A stretch of 64,000 nucleotides of DNA from Acidobacteriota bacterium (GTDB lineage Bacteria > Acidobacteriota > Terriglobia > Terriglobales > Acidobacteriaceae), in NCBI GenBank assembly GCA_021806005.1, contig JAJZDM010000002.1:49203-113202 (forward strand), given 5' to 3'. Shown in pieces: positions 44,514 to 54,008 of this stretch. The translations under genes and the position numbers were made by a program. The notes beneath the pieces are model-generated. The model did no database searches. It had not been told where the DNA came from and saw nothing but the letters and a program-made list of their open reading frames with translations. How positions within the stretch are numbered: position 1 is the stretch's first letter; each line of letters starts with the position of its first letter.

Positions 44514-44943
44514 GATCTTCGGCTCCTTCGGAGTGTGGCTTTGCCGTTTTTCGGCCCTGGTGGGCCAAAAAAAGACATTCGTTTCATTGCTGCGAAACGG
44601 GCGCAGAGAGGCGCTGTCAACCCCCAAAGCCCGCAAGGGGCGCGGAAGCGAGCACGGCGTTCTTTGCCGCGCGGAGCTGCACAAGCGGGGTTGACAGAAG
44701 GAGCCGAACGGAGCCTAGAGTTCGCAGGGAAACGAATGTCGAGGAATTGAACCAGCCAAAGGCTGCGTCGCACGGAGTCTAGGGGCGGGCGTTGCGGGGA
44801 GGAACGACCCCGCTGAGGAGGGTGGTGGAAGACGCCGGCACGATTCGGCGGCTGGAATGAGGGAGGAGTCATCCTCCCACACACCGGAAAACGTGGAAAC
44901 AAATTTGGGCTTCAGGGGACTTCCCGTGCGCGATAATGGAAAA
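44514..44943. other. Divergent intergenic region before ArdC and HNH genes
   Basis: 430 bp between the two starts. It contains inverted TTGACA-bearing arms (44614-44624 and 44687-44697). Several ATG-started plus-strand frames overlap, with no signal or domain. A longer HNH start at 44857 is possible. Confidence 0.5.
44614..44697. promoter_or_regulatory. Long-spaced inverted repeat with divergent -35 hexamers
   Basis: CTGTCAACCCC (44614-44624) and GGGGTTGACAG (44687-44697) are perfect inverted arms 62 bp apart. Each arm carries TTGACA pointing outward. A TAGAGT lies 19 bp beyond the right TTGACA; the left side has no good -10. It may be a shared control site for the two divergent units. Confidence 0.45.
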
Positions 44944-46026
44944 ATGGCCAAGTGTCTCTATTGCGACGCCGATGGTGACACACACGAACACGTAATCCCG
45001 GCGGCCTTTGGTGAATTTAAGGATGCGCCTCGTCTCCAGGCTCCGGTCTGCTCTGTATGTAACAGCCAACGCCTGGGCTTGCTGGATGAACAGGTGGCTC
45101 GATGCGGTCCTGAAGGATTTATGCGCGAGTTCTATGGCGTGACTGGGAGGGCCCATCACACAAAGGTGAATCCCTTTGTGCGAGGCAGTGCTGGTGGAAA
45201 GAGGTTGGAGTTCTTTACATTCGACCGCGAGGTTGGTGTTGAAGTGAATTTAGAAATCCGCAATGGCGTCGTGACTCAGATGTGCGAATTGATTTTCGTA
45301 GAGACAGAAACGGGAAAGGTCCACCACATCCCGCTGAAGGAGTCGATGACAGCAGAGCAACTCCGTACTGAATTCGAGTGGATAGCAGTTGCGAAACCAT
45401 TTGAAGCGCGGTTGTCGTGCTATCCGCACGAACGGGCATGGGTTGAGAAACTGCTGAGGAATCATTCGCCGGGTATAAGCTTTTCAGAACCGAAATTGAT
45501 GAGTCATATTATCGAAACGCCTACGGTGAAATTTCAGGTCGGAGAGCGGTACTACCGCGGTATTGCGAAGATCGGGTTTCATTACTTTCTGACACAGTTT
45601 CCGTCCTATTCAGGTCATGAGGCAATCTTTTCGCGCATCCGGTCCTTCATTGACGAAGACACCACGGAACCGATTCGGCGCGTGAATGAGTTCATGAGTA
45701 TGCGTCAGCATCCCCTGTTACGAGAGATGCTTCAACCAGGAGTACGGCCAGATGGCTGGAAAGCTCATTTTCTCGCAGCCGAAGTAACGGGGGGCATTCT
45801 CCTAGCCCATGTTCATATGTTCTTGACTGAAGATTCGCCCGGTCAGATCTATACCGTCGCCCTTGGCTCTGACCCATCGAACCAGGAACAAAAAGGGTAT
45901 GCACACGGGTATCGTTATTATCCCGATGGTAGACAGGGGCAGTTTCTCGGAGAAGCTACTTCGCTTACCGCGATAAGGTTGGCGGGGCATGTTCTTCCTG
46001 CAAAGCCTGTTATCGAAACTGCATAG
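44944..46026 (+). CDS. HNH-like nuclease domain protein
   Basis: 360 residues from ATG 44944 (ATG 44857 possible). The N-terminus carries an HNH-type zinc site: Cys4-x2-Cys7, His14-Glu-His16, Cys36-x2-Cys39-Asn. The rest (about 300 residues) is not recognised. The Glu in place of Asn in the central position varies from the classical motif. As a lone gene convergent with the Res gene (26 bp apart) it may be a defence nuclease. Confidence 0.68.
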   Translation: MAKCLYCDADGDTHEHVIPAAFGEFKDAPRLQAPVCSVCNSQRLGLLDEQVARCGPEGFMREFYGVTGRAHHTKVNPFVRGSAGGKRLEFFTFDREVGVEVNLEIRNGVVTQMCELIFVETETGKVHHIPLKESMTAEQLRTEFEWIAVAKPFEARLSCYPHERAWVEKLLRNHSPGISFSEPKLMSHIIETPTVKFQVGERYYRGIAKIGFHYFLTQFPSYSGHEAIFSRIRSFIDEDTTEPIRRVNEFMSMRQHPLLREMLQPGVRPDGWKAHFLAAEVTGGILLAHVHMFLTEDSPGQIYTVALGSDPSNQEQKGYAHGYRYYPDGRQGQFLGEATSLTAIRLAGHVLPAKPVIETA

Positions 46027-46052
46027 CACACGTTCGTCAGTGTTTTCAGCTA

Positions 46053-48725
46053 TCAATGCTGCAGGACGAGACCGAAAAAAGTTCTGTTGGTCTGGATGGC
46101 GTCGTGTGGCAGTAGAGCGTATTGCCACGGCTTATCGCTGACGCTGGTTGCGCGCTCGCACCACTGGATCGCAGCTTTGGCTTTCTTTAGAACTTTGGAG
46201 TCATTAACCTCGCTGGCACGCTTGATTTCGCAGAGGAATCTTCCGCTCATTGTCTCAACGATGAAATCGGGGTTGTAATTGTCTTCTTCGGCGTACTGGA
46301 TTTTCAGCAAATCCTTCGGAGGCTTCAGCCATTTCACTACGTCCTTATCGTCTTCGAGAATCGTCGCAAAGCGCCTCTCTGGATCGGAATCAAACTTCAC
46401 CGCCGGATACAGGCACTTCGTAAATCCGTTGAAAACAAGACTGCGGATATACAGCTTATCCTCCACCGGCTGCCGGAAGTTCCGCGCGCCCTTTCCTGTC
46501 TCAATTTCGGCGCTGCTCGAACTGAGGCGCTGAAAGCCCTTCGATGGCGTGACCACGTACTCAGTTGCTGTTTCGACGTAGTGTTGGTTCATCTGCGTGT
46601 GAACCAGCCGAACAAGCTCGTTCTGGTGATACTGCAACACGTTGCGAACGTCATCCTCGTCGGAAAGGTAAGATGCGATGTGCCGAACGAGCTGGCCTGC
46701 GAGTTTATAGAGCAACTGCGCATGGTCGTCATAGCTGATATCGTCCATATCGATTAACCCACGGACGATATAGTTCTCCAATTGCGGCTCATGGACAACT
46801 CCATCGCCACTGACGATCCTGAACCGCTGGTTGTCAGTGAGGCGTTGGATCAGAAGATCCTTGGCGACCGGAGGATAATGAACACTGCTGCAATCGAGAT
46901 CGAAGTCCTGGAACCCGACGGTCACCTCGCCAGTCGGGACAACGGTGATTAGCGGAATGTCGATGGTACGTTCGACATAGGCATTGGTCGTCTTGTCTAC
47001 CACTGCTTGTACATCGACTTGTTGGACGATGCCCGCCAGTTCGCCCTGAATAGGTTGAATCTCCTCCATCACCTTGGCAACGATCTTTTGCTGAACCTCC
47101 GGTGTCTTCAGGTCCGTTGAACGGCGGAGCCGCTCGAACTCCCGATGAATCACCTGAAGCGTCGTCTCGGCAACCTTTCGTTCTGGCTCGGTGGCGAAGA
47201 GCGGCTTTTGAATGGCGGGAGCTACCTGCTCGGTGGTAGACGTGGGGGTGGGCGGAGCAATACCAAGGATTGCGTGAAGAGTCGGCGCAATGGTCACAGC
47301 TTGCGTTGGAGTATCGGGAATGTCACGCCCGATAACGACGCCTGTCTTGATAATGGAATTCGGATCATTCGCATGATCGACAATCTCCTGAAACTTGTCA
47401 TGCGAGACTATCGTCAGCCGGTCTACATCGGCTACACCGGTTCGCTTCCCGTAAGGCAATCGGAGACCTCGCCCGATGGACTGCTCAACCAGCGTCTTTG
47501 AGTTCGCTGCCCGCAAGGGCACAATCGTATAAAGGTTGGTTACGTCCCAGCCTTCCTTCAGCATGTTCACGTGGATCACGATCTCTGTCGGGTTCTGGGG
47601 ATCTTCGACGCTGAGCAATTGCTGAACGGTCTCATCTTTCTCTTCGCCGCTCTGGTTTGAATGAACAGTGATAACGCGCCCTTTGTAGCGGCCTTCAAAG
47701 AAGTCTGACGCCTCGATCTTCTTCAGCAAGTCGCCGGCGTGGCCTGTATCCTTCGCCACAACCAGCATGAAGGGCTTCACCAGCGGCCTGCCGGAATCGC
47801 GGGAATAGATGTCGAGCTGCACTTTCGTGTGCTCATGGATGCGAATGCCATCCTGGAGCTTCAGCGTTTCCAGCGCGCCCTCGTCGTAGTTCTCGGCGCG
47901 GAAGTTTTCCCGCGTGGCGACAGAAGGCTCCTTGACGAATCCGTCACGCAAGGCGGATGACAGCGGATAGCTGTAGATGACATTCTTAAAGTCTGTTGTC
48001 CGGTTCCCATTTTCGGTCTGCGGCGTGGCCGTCAGCTCAAGGCCGAGAATCGGCTTCAACTCGTTGATCGCCCGCATTCCGGCCTTGCCCCGATAGCGAT
48101 GGCTCTCATCCATCAGCAGCACCAGGTCGTCCAGCTTCGACAGATACTCGAAGTAGCTCTCGCCGATGTACTCGCTCAGCCGCTTGATGCGCGGCTCCTT
48201 GCCGCTGCGCACCTCGGCGTTGATCTTCGAGATGTTGAAGATGTTGATGTGAACGCCGGTCTCTCCGAAGAGATCGGCGGAGCGGATGCCGCGTCCGCTT
48301 TCGTAGTTGTCGCCGGTAATGATCTCCGGCGGATTGATGGCAAAATCCGAGAGACCATGGAAGACGTACTTCGGCGATCCCGGCGTGAAGTCGGCAATCA
48401 GCTTGTTATAGATCGTCAGGTTTGGGGCAAGCACGAAGAAGTGCCGGATGCCCCATGCCTGGTTCAGGTAAGCAACAAACGCGCCCATCAGCCGAGTTTT
48501 GCCTACGCCCGTGGCCAGCGCAAAGCAGAGCGAGACAAAGTCGCGCTCAAAGTCCGTCACTGACGGAAACGCGGAGCGAATTGCCTCAAGCGCCTGCTTC
48601 ACATCTGTATCCTTGGCCAGCGGAATCAGGTCGCATACCCGGTCCAGAATCTCCAGCGACTCGCGCTGCGGCGGCCGCAGACTTAGCCGGTTGGCAATGG
48701 CCCACACCTGTTGCGGCGCGCTCAT
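46053..48725 (-). CDS. Type III-like restriction subunit (DEAD/DEAH helicase-nuclease, Res)
   Basis: 890 residues from ATG 48725 with GGAGGT upstream. Walker A Ala-Thr-Gly-Val-Gly-Lys-Thr (71-77), motif II Asp-Glu-Ser-His (206-209), helicase motif VI region with Gln-Ser-Ile-Gly-Arg-Gly-Leu-Arg, and a C-terminal PD-(D/E)XK site: Asn-Pro-Asp-Phe-Ile-Val then Cys-Glu-Ile-Lys (about 833-835). This is the layout of type III Res subunits. It overlaps the methyltransferase gene by ATGA. ATP-driven translocation and cleavage on unmodified DNA is the expected activity. Confidence 0.9.
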   Translation of the reverse strand: MSAPQQVWAIANRLSLRPPQRESLEILDRVCDLIPLAKDTDVKQALEAIRSAFPSVTDFERDFVSLCFALATGVGKTRLMGAFVAYLNQAWGIRHFFVLAPNLTIYNKLIADFTPGSPKYVFHGLSDFAINPPEIITGDNYESGRGIRSADLFGETGVHINIFNISKINAEVRSGKEPRIKRLSEYIGESYFEYLSKLDDLVLLMDESHRYRGKAGMRAINELKPILGLELTATPQTENGNRTTDFKNVIYSYPLSSALRDGFVKEPSVATRENFRAENYDEGALETLKLQDGIRIHEHTKVQLDIYSRDSGRPLVKPFMLVVAKDTGHAGDLLKKIEASDFFEGRYKGRVITVHSNQSGEEKDETVQQLLSVEDPQNPTEIVIHVNMLKEGWDVTNLYTIVPLRAANSKTLVEQSIGRGLRLPYGKRTGVADVDRLTIVSHDKFQEIVDHANDPNSIIKTGVVIGRDIPDTPTQAVTIAPTLHAILGIAPPTPTSTTEQVAPAIQKPLFATEPERKVAETTLQVIHREFERLRRSTDLKTPEVQQKIVAKVMEEIQPIQGELAGIVQQVDVQAVVDKTTNAYVERTIDIPLITVVPTGEVTVGFQDFDLDCSSVHYPPVAKDLLIQRLTDNQRFRIVSGDGVVHEPQLENYIVRGLIDMDDISYDDHAQLLYKLAGQLVRHIASYLSDEDDVRNVLQYHQNELVRLVHTQMNQHYVETATEYVVTPSKGFQRLSSSSAEIETGKGARNFRQPVEDKLYIRSLVFNGFTKCLYPAVKFDSDPERRFATILEDDKDVVKWLKPPKDLLKIQYAEEDNYNPDFIVETMSGRFLCEIKRASEVNDSKVLKKAKAAIQWCERATSVSDKPWQYALLPHDAIQTNRTFFGLVLQH

Positions 48726-50428
48726 TTCGCACCTCCGTCGTTGCCAAAGAGGCTCGGCATGGCTTCGCTGCGCGCTCGCCTTCTTCGCGCCTGCTTCGGT
48801 TCCTGCATAGGAGCAGGCGGGGTATCTGGCGCCGGCTCCGTGGGGGCCTTGGGCAGGTTGGCTACGTTCAGGCTGTAGTCGTCGTGGCCCCACTCGCACT
48901 TGTGCAGCACGGCCAGCGGAATCTTTTTGAGGGTCAGGTTGCGATAAGCATCCGCCCGTCCGCGAAAGGCCGAGCAGCAGATCAGCAGGCTGCGCTTCGC
49001 ACCCACCTCCTCGCTCAGCGCCGCCAGATGGTCGCGCGTCAGCGTCTGTGTGGTCACGTAAATGAAGTCATTCTCCGTCGAGTGGCCCTGCTGCCAGTAG
49101 ACAGTTTCGCTGGGCGCATAGGTAAAGCCCATCAGCTTGCACATGGCCTCGGCCAGCATCGCCGCGTTGTACTGCTTGCTGATGACGAGGTTGCCGTAGC
49201 GGTCCTTTTCGAGCAGCGAGGGCGCAAGCCGGTAGTAGCGGAAGCCGCCGCCACCCTTCCAGCCCACGGCCTTGGTGATGCCGCCGGGGTCTTCGCCGTC
49301 AATGACTTTCTTCAGGCGAGGAATGATGTGTGTATGGCAGTGCTCACCCAGTTCGACCATGATCCAACGGCGTCCCATTTTGTGGGCAACAGCGCCAGTT
49401 GTGCCTGAACCCGCAAACGAATCAAGAACCAAATCGCCTGGCGATGATCCAATTTCAAGTATCTTCCGAATCAGTCGTTCAGGCTTTGGAGTCATGAAGA
49501 GGTCAGTCTCAGGAAGGTTCGCAAACAGCGATCGAATTTCGACCTTCGCCTCAGCGTTCGTTCCGACATCATTGTGCAGCCACAGAGTAGCTGGAACCAC
49601 GCCTTGCTTAGCTTCTGAAAGAAACTTCTTAATTCGAGGAATCGCGTCGCCGTCTTTGCCCCACCAAATGCGCTGATCCTGTTCAAGTTCTTTAAAGGTC
49701 TTCTTAGATACTCTCCAGAATGTGCCAGATGGCGGTGTGAACACTTGCCCCGATGGGGACTTGATTTCATACGTCCCCTGACTATAGAAGTTCCTTGCCT
49801 GGACGGCATTTGTCGTCCAAGGGCCTCTCGGATCATTGTCGGGGTTGGCATATGAATCATCCAATTCTTGACTGCGCGGGAGAAGTCTTCTATCCCACGA
49901 TTCCTTCACCTTTGAGTAAATGAGTACATATTCGTGCATGTCCGATAGATACTTTGCGGAGTTCTTGACCGTGAATAATTTTTGCCAAATGACTGTCGCC
50001 ACAAAATTCTGTCTACCGAAGATTTCATCGCACAAGACCTTCAGATAATGTGCCTCATTGTCATCAATCGTGATCCAGAGCGAGCCATCGTCGGAAAGAA
50101 GGCGGCGGATAAGCTCAAGGCGATCACGCATTAAGGAAAGCCATATTGAATGCTCGATGCCATCATCGTAATGCGCAAATGCCGAGCCCGTATTGTACGG
50201 TGGATCGATAAAGACGCACTTCACCTTGCCGGCGAACTCCTGCTCCAGCGCCTTGAGCGCGAGCAGGTTGTCGCCGAAGATCAGCCGGTTATCGAAGATG
50301 TCGTTCTCCGTCACGCGCTGCCTGGCGTGATAGCTCTTCTCCGGGTCTTCCAGCAAGATGCGCGGCTCCAGCTTCGGCCGGTTCTCCTTGCCAATCCACG
50401 TCAATTCCAATTTCTGCTTCTTGCTCAT
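48722..50428 (-). CDS. Beta-type DNA methyltransferase, type III Mod-like
   Basis: 568 residues. Motif IV Asp-Pro-Pro-Tyr-Asn-Thr-Gly (75-81) precedes SAM motif Asp-Ser-Phe-Ala-Gly-Ser-Gly-Thr-Thr-Gly (336-345). The ~250-residue spacer, probably the target-recognition region, and the coupling to Res match type III Mod. The protein continues to a Pro/Ala/Arg-rich tail. It overlaps rloC by ATGA at its start and Res by ATGA at its end. N6-adenine methylation is the usual chemistry. Confidence 0.9.
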   Translation of the reverse strand: MSKKQKLELTWIGKENRPKLEPRILLEDPEKSYHARQRVTENDIFDNRLIFGDNLLALKALEQEFAGKVKCVFIDPPYNTGSAFAHYDDGIEHSIWLSLMRDRLELIRRLLSDDGSLWITIDDNEAHYLKVLCDEIFGRQNFVATVIWQKLFTVKNSAKYLSDMHEYVLIYSKVKESWDRRLLPRSQELDDSYANPDNDPRGPWTTNAVQARNFYSQGTYEIKSPSGQVFTPPSGTFWRVSKKTFKELEQDQRIWWGKDGDAIPRIKKFLSEAKQGVVPATLWLHNDVGTNAEAKVEIRSLFANLPETDLFMTPKPERLIRKILEIGSSPGDLVLDSFAGSGTTGAVAHKMGRRWIMVELGEHCHTHIIPRLKKVIDGEDPGGITKAVGWKGGGGFRYYRLAPSLLEKDRYGNLVISKQYNAAMLAEAMCKLMGFTYAPSETVYWQQGHSTENDFIYVTTQTLTRDHLAALSEEVGAKRSLLICCSAFRGRADAYRNLTLKKIPLAVLHKCEWGHDDYSLNVANLPKAPTEPAPDTPPAPMQEPKQARRRRARSEAMPSLFGNDGGAK

Positions 50429-52668
50429 GCCGCCTCTGTCTCCGCTGCGGGCTCGGCATAAGAGTCGCGCATCATCATCTTGTAGTGCGCAAGATGGTCA
50501 GACTTCTCGAAAATTGCCCGAAAGACCCGCAAGTATCCTTCCACCTCCCCATCGTCTACCGTCTGGTAAAGATCATCGTTTGCAAGGTGGGAGCCACCGT
50601 GCATCCAGCGGACAAGAGAGTTGGCAATCAGTTTGTCTCGACCCTCGAACTTGGCGCACAGATCGTCGAGATTCAATCCGCCAAGCATTTTGAAGTAGTT
50701 CTCCAATATCCGTCGTAACGTGTTCTGGATGGTCAGCTTGGATCGATTGGGATTCCTCACCTCTGCCCAAAGCAATTCGTAAGACGTTTTGATGGGATTC
50801 GTTGTGTGCTTCTCAATCCGTGAAAATGGATCGGACTTGCGAAGCACCCAGAACGTCTCCTCGTTCATGGCCACGTCCTGACGTCTGGAGTTGTACGTGA
50901 CCTCTTTGTGGAAGTACACGTTGTGCGTCAACACGAAGAGTTGCTTGATCTGTCCCGAATTGCTCCTTACCTCGTCGATGATGCCTCTGATCAGGCTGCT
51001 CACGATATAGAGGATGTCGCTGTCGAGGCTTGAAACCGGGTCATCACAAACGACCACACGATTGGACGTGATGCCTGACTCCGAATTGCTGCCCTTGAGG
51101 AGATGGTAGAAATAGAGGAACGTGATGAAAGTCTTTTCACCTTCGCTCAGAGAGTGCCGAGCATCTTCCCCATTTTGCCGGATGATTTTGTAGTGCGTGC
51201 CATTATCTGCGAGCGCCAATGAAAAGCTCAGAAATCCGTAGGACTTAAGGATGGAATTGATGGCGTCGATGGTCGGCTTGATACTCGTGATGCTCTTTTC
51301 CAGTTCACGCAATTTCTCCTGCTTTTGCTTCAGTTCTTCTGTTGCAACGTTGATCGTATCCTGAATTCCTTTAATCGCCTTGTTGAGATTCGATTTTTTT
51401 GTATCATAATCGGCGAGAGCAGATTTGAGGCCGACCTCGATGATGTACTTCCATACCTGATTGATTAGCGAGGTCCGTTCGCGAACTAGGTTCTTGACCA
51501 TCAGATTATGCTTCGTGATTGCTTGGTTCGCATTATCAATCAAGCCGGAGATAGAGGTCATTACGTTGGCAACGGAATCGAGGTCGATAACCTGGCTTGG
51601 CTCCTTCTTCTTCTGAGCAAGGCGCTGCTTGTTGCTTGCAATGCGAGAATCGAGAAGCTCCTTTTCGGCCTTAAGCTTCTCGACATCCAAGTACTGCGAC
51701 GGGGCCGCGATAATTGTCGAAAGCTGCTGCTGAATTCGGTCAGCATCTGTACCGTAATCACTGACCAAGGCGTCCACAGCCTTGCTATCGGCGATGAATG
51801 TCTCGTCGAAGTATTCGTTCAAGCTGCGTGCGAACCCCTCCGACGTGGCCTGCTGGCAAAACGGACAGACCCCTCCGTTGGCGTCGTAGTAGGTTTTGCC
51901 CGTTCGCACCCAGTCGCTGTTGTTGAGCTTTTTGATCATGGCTGCAATATCGACATCTTCTTTACCGATGACGCGTTTGGAAAGGATGGGATTCGATTCG
52001 TGTGAAATGAGCGCGGCACCATCGATAAGGCTTACGGCAGTTTCTTCCGTTGGGTCGGAACCAAACAGAGTCTTGGTCTTTGTCTCCAATTCCGCAAGCG
52101 TCAGGACGCTGGACGAATTTCGGGTTCTTTCTTGAAAAACCTTCTCCTTGAATTTTTCCTTGCTATTCAGGAATCCTCTTAAAGGACCTTTGAACCGCTC
52201 TTCATGCTCAATCTTTTGAAGCCAGATAGTCTCTTTGACCTGCGCCTCTAACGTTGCGAGTTCACCCATCTTTCCACCAGTGCCGTCCGGACCCTGGAGG
52301 GTTGCCGTGGCATTGTCGATCTTCTCGGTAAAGAGACGGATTTCTTCTTTCTTACCTGCGATCTCATTCATTGTGTCGGCGTGCTTTTCGCCAAGGGTGA
52401 AGATTCCTTTGATTTCTGCAGACGGAACATTGAAATTCTTAGCTATGAAGTCACGGTTGTACACATGCACTTCCAAAGGAGTCGCGGAGCGCCACTTTAG
52501 ATCACAGGCCGAGAACTGAGGGGCTTTAGGGTCCGCGATAAGGCGCGACAGCGTCGTTTTCCCCGAAGCATTGGGGCCATAGAAGTAGTTGAATTGAGAA
52601 AGCCCGTCTACTACTTCTGGTTCATCGCCGAAGGTCGCCACTTTTGCAATTGCAATTCTTTCAATCAT
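50425..52668 (-). CDS. rloC: RloC-like anticodon nuclease with ABC ATPase and zinc hook
   Basis: 747 residues, the size of RloC. Walker A Gly-Pro-Asn-Ala-Ser-Gly-Lys-Thr-Thr (31-39); zinc-hook-like Cys268-Pro-Phe-Cys271 between helical, coiled-coil-like arms; ABC signature Leu-Ser-Glu-Gly-Glu-Lys (507-512); Walker B Val-Val-Val-Cys-Asp-Asp-Pro (538-544). The C-terminal region has Arg652-x3-Glu656 and His690 (or His694), matching the spacing of the PrrC/RloC Arg-Glu-His nuclease triad. RloC cuts tRNA anticodons when DNA is damaged or restriction is defeated. The gene is AT-richer than its neighbours. It overlaps Mod by 4 bp. Confidence 0.85.
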   Translation of the reverse strand: MIERIAIAKVATFGDEPEVVDGLSQFNYFYGPNASGKTTLSRLIADPKAPQFSACDLKWRSATPLEVHVYNRDFIAKNFNVPSAEIKGIFTLGEKHADTMNEIAGKKEEIRLFTEKIDNATATLQGPDGTGGKMGELATLEAQVKETIWLQKIEHEERFKGPLRGFLNSKEKFKEKVFQERTRNSSSVLTLAELETKTKTLFGSDPTEETAVSLIDGAALISHESNPILSKRVIGKEDVDIAAMIKKLNNSDWVRTGKTYYDANGGVCPFCQQATSEGFARSLNEYFDETFIADSKAVDALVSDYGTDADRIQQQLSTIIAAPSQYLDVEKLKAEKELLDSRIASNKQRLAQKKKEPSQVIDLDSVANVMTSISGLIDNANQAITKHNLMVKNLVRERTSLINQVWKYIIEVGLKSALADYDTKKSNLNKAIKGIQDTINVATEELKQKQEKLRELEKSITSIKPTIDAINSILKSYGFLSFSLALADNGTHYKIIRQNGEDARHSLSEGEKTFITFLYFYHLLKGSNSESGITSNRVVVCDDPVSSLDSDILYIVSSLIRGIIDEVRSNSGQIKQLFVLTHNVYFHKEVTYNSRRQDVAMNEETFWVLRKSDPFSRIEKHTTNPIKTSYELLWAEVRNPNRSKLTIQNTLRRILENYFKMLGGLNLDDLCAKFEGRDKLIANSLVRWMHGGSHLANDDLYQTVDDGEVEGYLRVFRAIFEKSDHLAHYKMMMRDSYAEPAAETEAA

Positions 52669-52709
52669 TGTTTTCCCCTTGCAGAATTCCTTAAAGCTCG
52701 GAACCGGAG

Positions 52710-54008
52710 TTAAAACGGTCCGTCACTGGGCGGAGCGCTCAGCGCTGGGAATTCCAGTCCTTCAATTTCTTGAATAGACTTGCCGGCAATTCCTTGCAAG
52801 TCCCCGTACATTCCGACCGTAGCGCTCATCACGCGCTCAATCTGTTCCGAACGCTTTGCCCACTGTTTCATGATGGCCTTTCGTTCTTTGTCGAGGTCTT
52901 CCTGCATACCTGAAAATGCTTCGACGATGGCTTCGACACGCTGGCGGAAGCGTGGCCCGGTGAGGTACTGGTAGACCATTTCGGCCTTCGTTTGTTGCCC
53001 TTCGTTGACAAGGCGAGCGGTGCTGACTTCGAGGAGCGTGTTGCGCAGCACGGTTGCGACCGGAACGATGACGCGCGGGTGCGCGACCCATACCCCGTCG
53101 ATCACATCGAAGGTCTCTACCCCCTCAGGGAGGGCTTGGGAGATGAGAATGGAGAGTTCAGCCTTTGCGGTCCGCTGGTCTTCGCGCAGTTTGGCCAGCC
53201 AGCCGTTGCTCCAGTTTTTGGTGCGCTTTGCTTCCCATAGAATGGTTCCGGCCATCACTCCGGCTGGACTGACGACTCTCTGAATCGTATCGCCGCCGAA
53301 CTCGCCTTTGGGCACTGGCTCAATCGTGTCATACGGGAACTTCGCGCGAAGCAGGCTTTCCAGTTCAAGCTCCTGAACCTCTCCCTGGAGCTGCTGAGAT
53401 CCCTGCTCAGCCTTTCTTTGAAGCTCTTCGATTGTGCGCTGCATAGAGGCTATCTTCTGGTCTCTCTCGGCTACTTTGAGCCGTTCCGCCTCCTCCGCCT
53501 CCCGCTTGGCTTGGGTACGCACTTCAGTTAGGTTCTCCTGAACGCGCTTTTCAACGGTCAGATCAAGTTCCCGCTTAGCGTCGTCCAGCTCGCGCTGCTT
53601 CTTGAGGAGTTCGGCCTGAGCCTTTTGCGCTTCAGCCAATTTTTTATTGTTTTCCGCGAGAACTTCTTTGAGTCCTTCGACTTCACGGCTCTTAGCTTCA
53701 ATCTCTGCGGCGCTGAGAAGCTTCGCTTTCTTAGATTCCTCTGCTGCAATCCGTGACCGTTCTGCCTTCAATTGCTCAGCAACCTGTTCGGCAACCTGCT
53801 GGTCTAGCTTGCGCTTCGCGTCGGCGACTTTCTTCTCCTTATCGCGCAACGCCTCCTCACGCTGCTCAATCTCCTTGTCCTTCTGCGACAGCTTTCTCTC
53901 ATACTGCCTCCGCGTCGCTTCAAGCAACGGTGCTGCTAGTGACTCAGTGAGCGGAATTTCAGTCTTGCACTTCGGGCAGATAATTGTGGGTTCGGCGATT
54001 GCGGTCAT
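52710..54008 (-). CDS. DUF2130 protein: zinc ribbon, coiled coil, nuclease-like domain
   Basis: 432 residues. Cys11-Pro-Lys-Cys14 at the N-terminus, then about 190 residues of Glu/Lys-rich coiled coil, then a domain with Gly-Gly-Asp-Thr-Ile-Gln and Leu-Trp-Glu-Ala-Lys-Arg, the Asp...Glu-x-Lys pattern of PD-(D/E)XK folds. DUF2130 members are poorly characterised. It overlaps the SNF2 gene by ATGA and sits 41 bp upstream of rloC. Confidence 0.82.
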   Translation of the reverse strand: MTAIAEPTIICPKCKTEIPLTESLAAPLLEATRRQYERKLSQKDKEIEQREEALRDKEKKVADAKRKLDQQVAEQVAEQLKAERSRIAAEESKKAKLLSAAEIEAKSREVEGLKEVLAENNKKLAEAQKAQAELLKKQRELDDAKRELDLTVEKRVQENLTEVRTQAKREAEEAERLKVAERDQKIASMQRTIEELQRKAEQGSQQLQGEVQELELESLLRAKFPYDTIEPVPKGEFGGDTIQRVVSPAGVMAGTILWEAKRTKNWSNGWLAKLREDQRTAKAELSILISQALPEGVETFDVIDGVWVAHPRVIVPVATVLRNTLLEVSTARLVNEGQQTKAEMVYQYLTGPRFRQRVEAIVEAFSGMQEDLDKERKAIMKQWAKRSEQIERVMSATVGMYGDLQGIAGKSIQEIEGLEFPALSAPPSDGPF

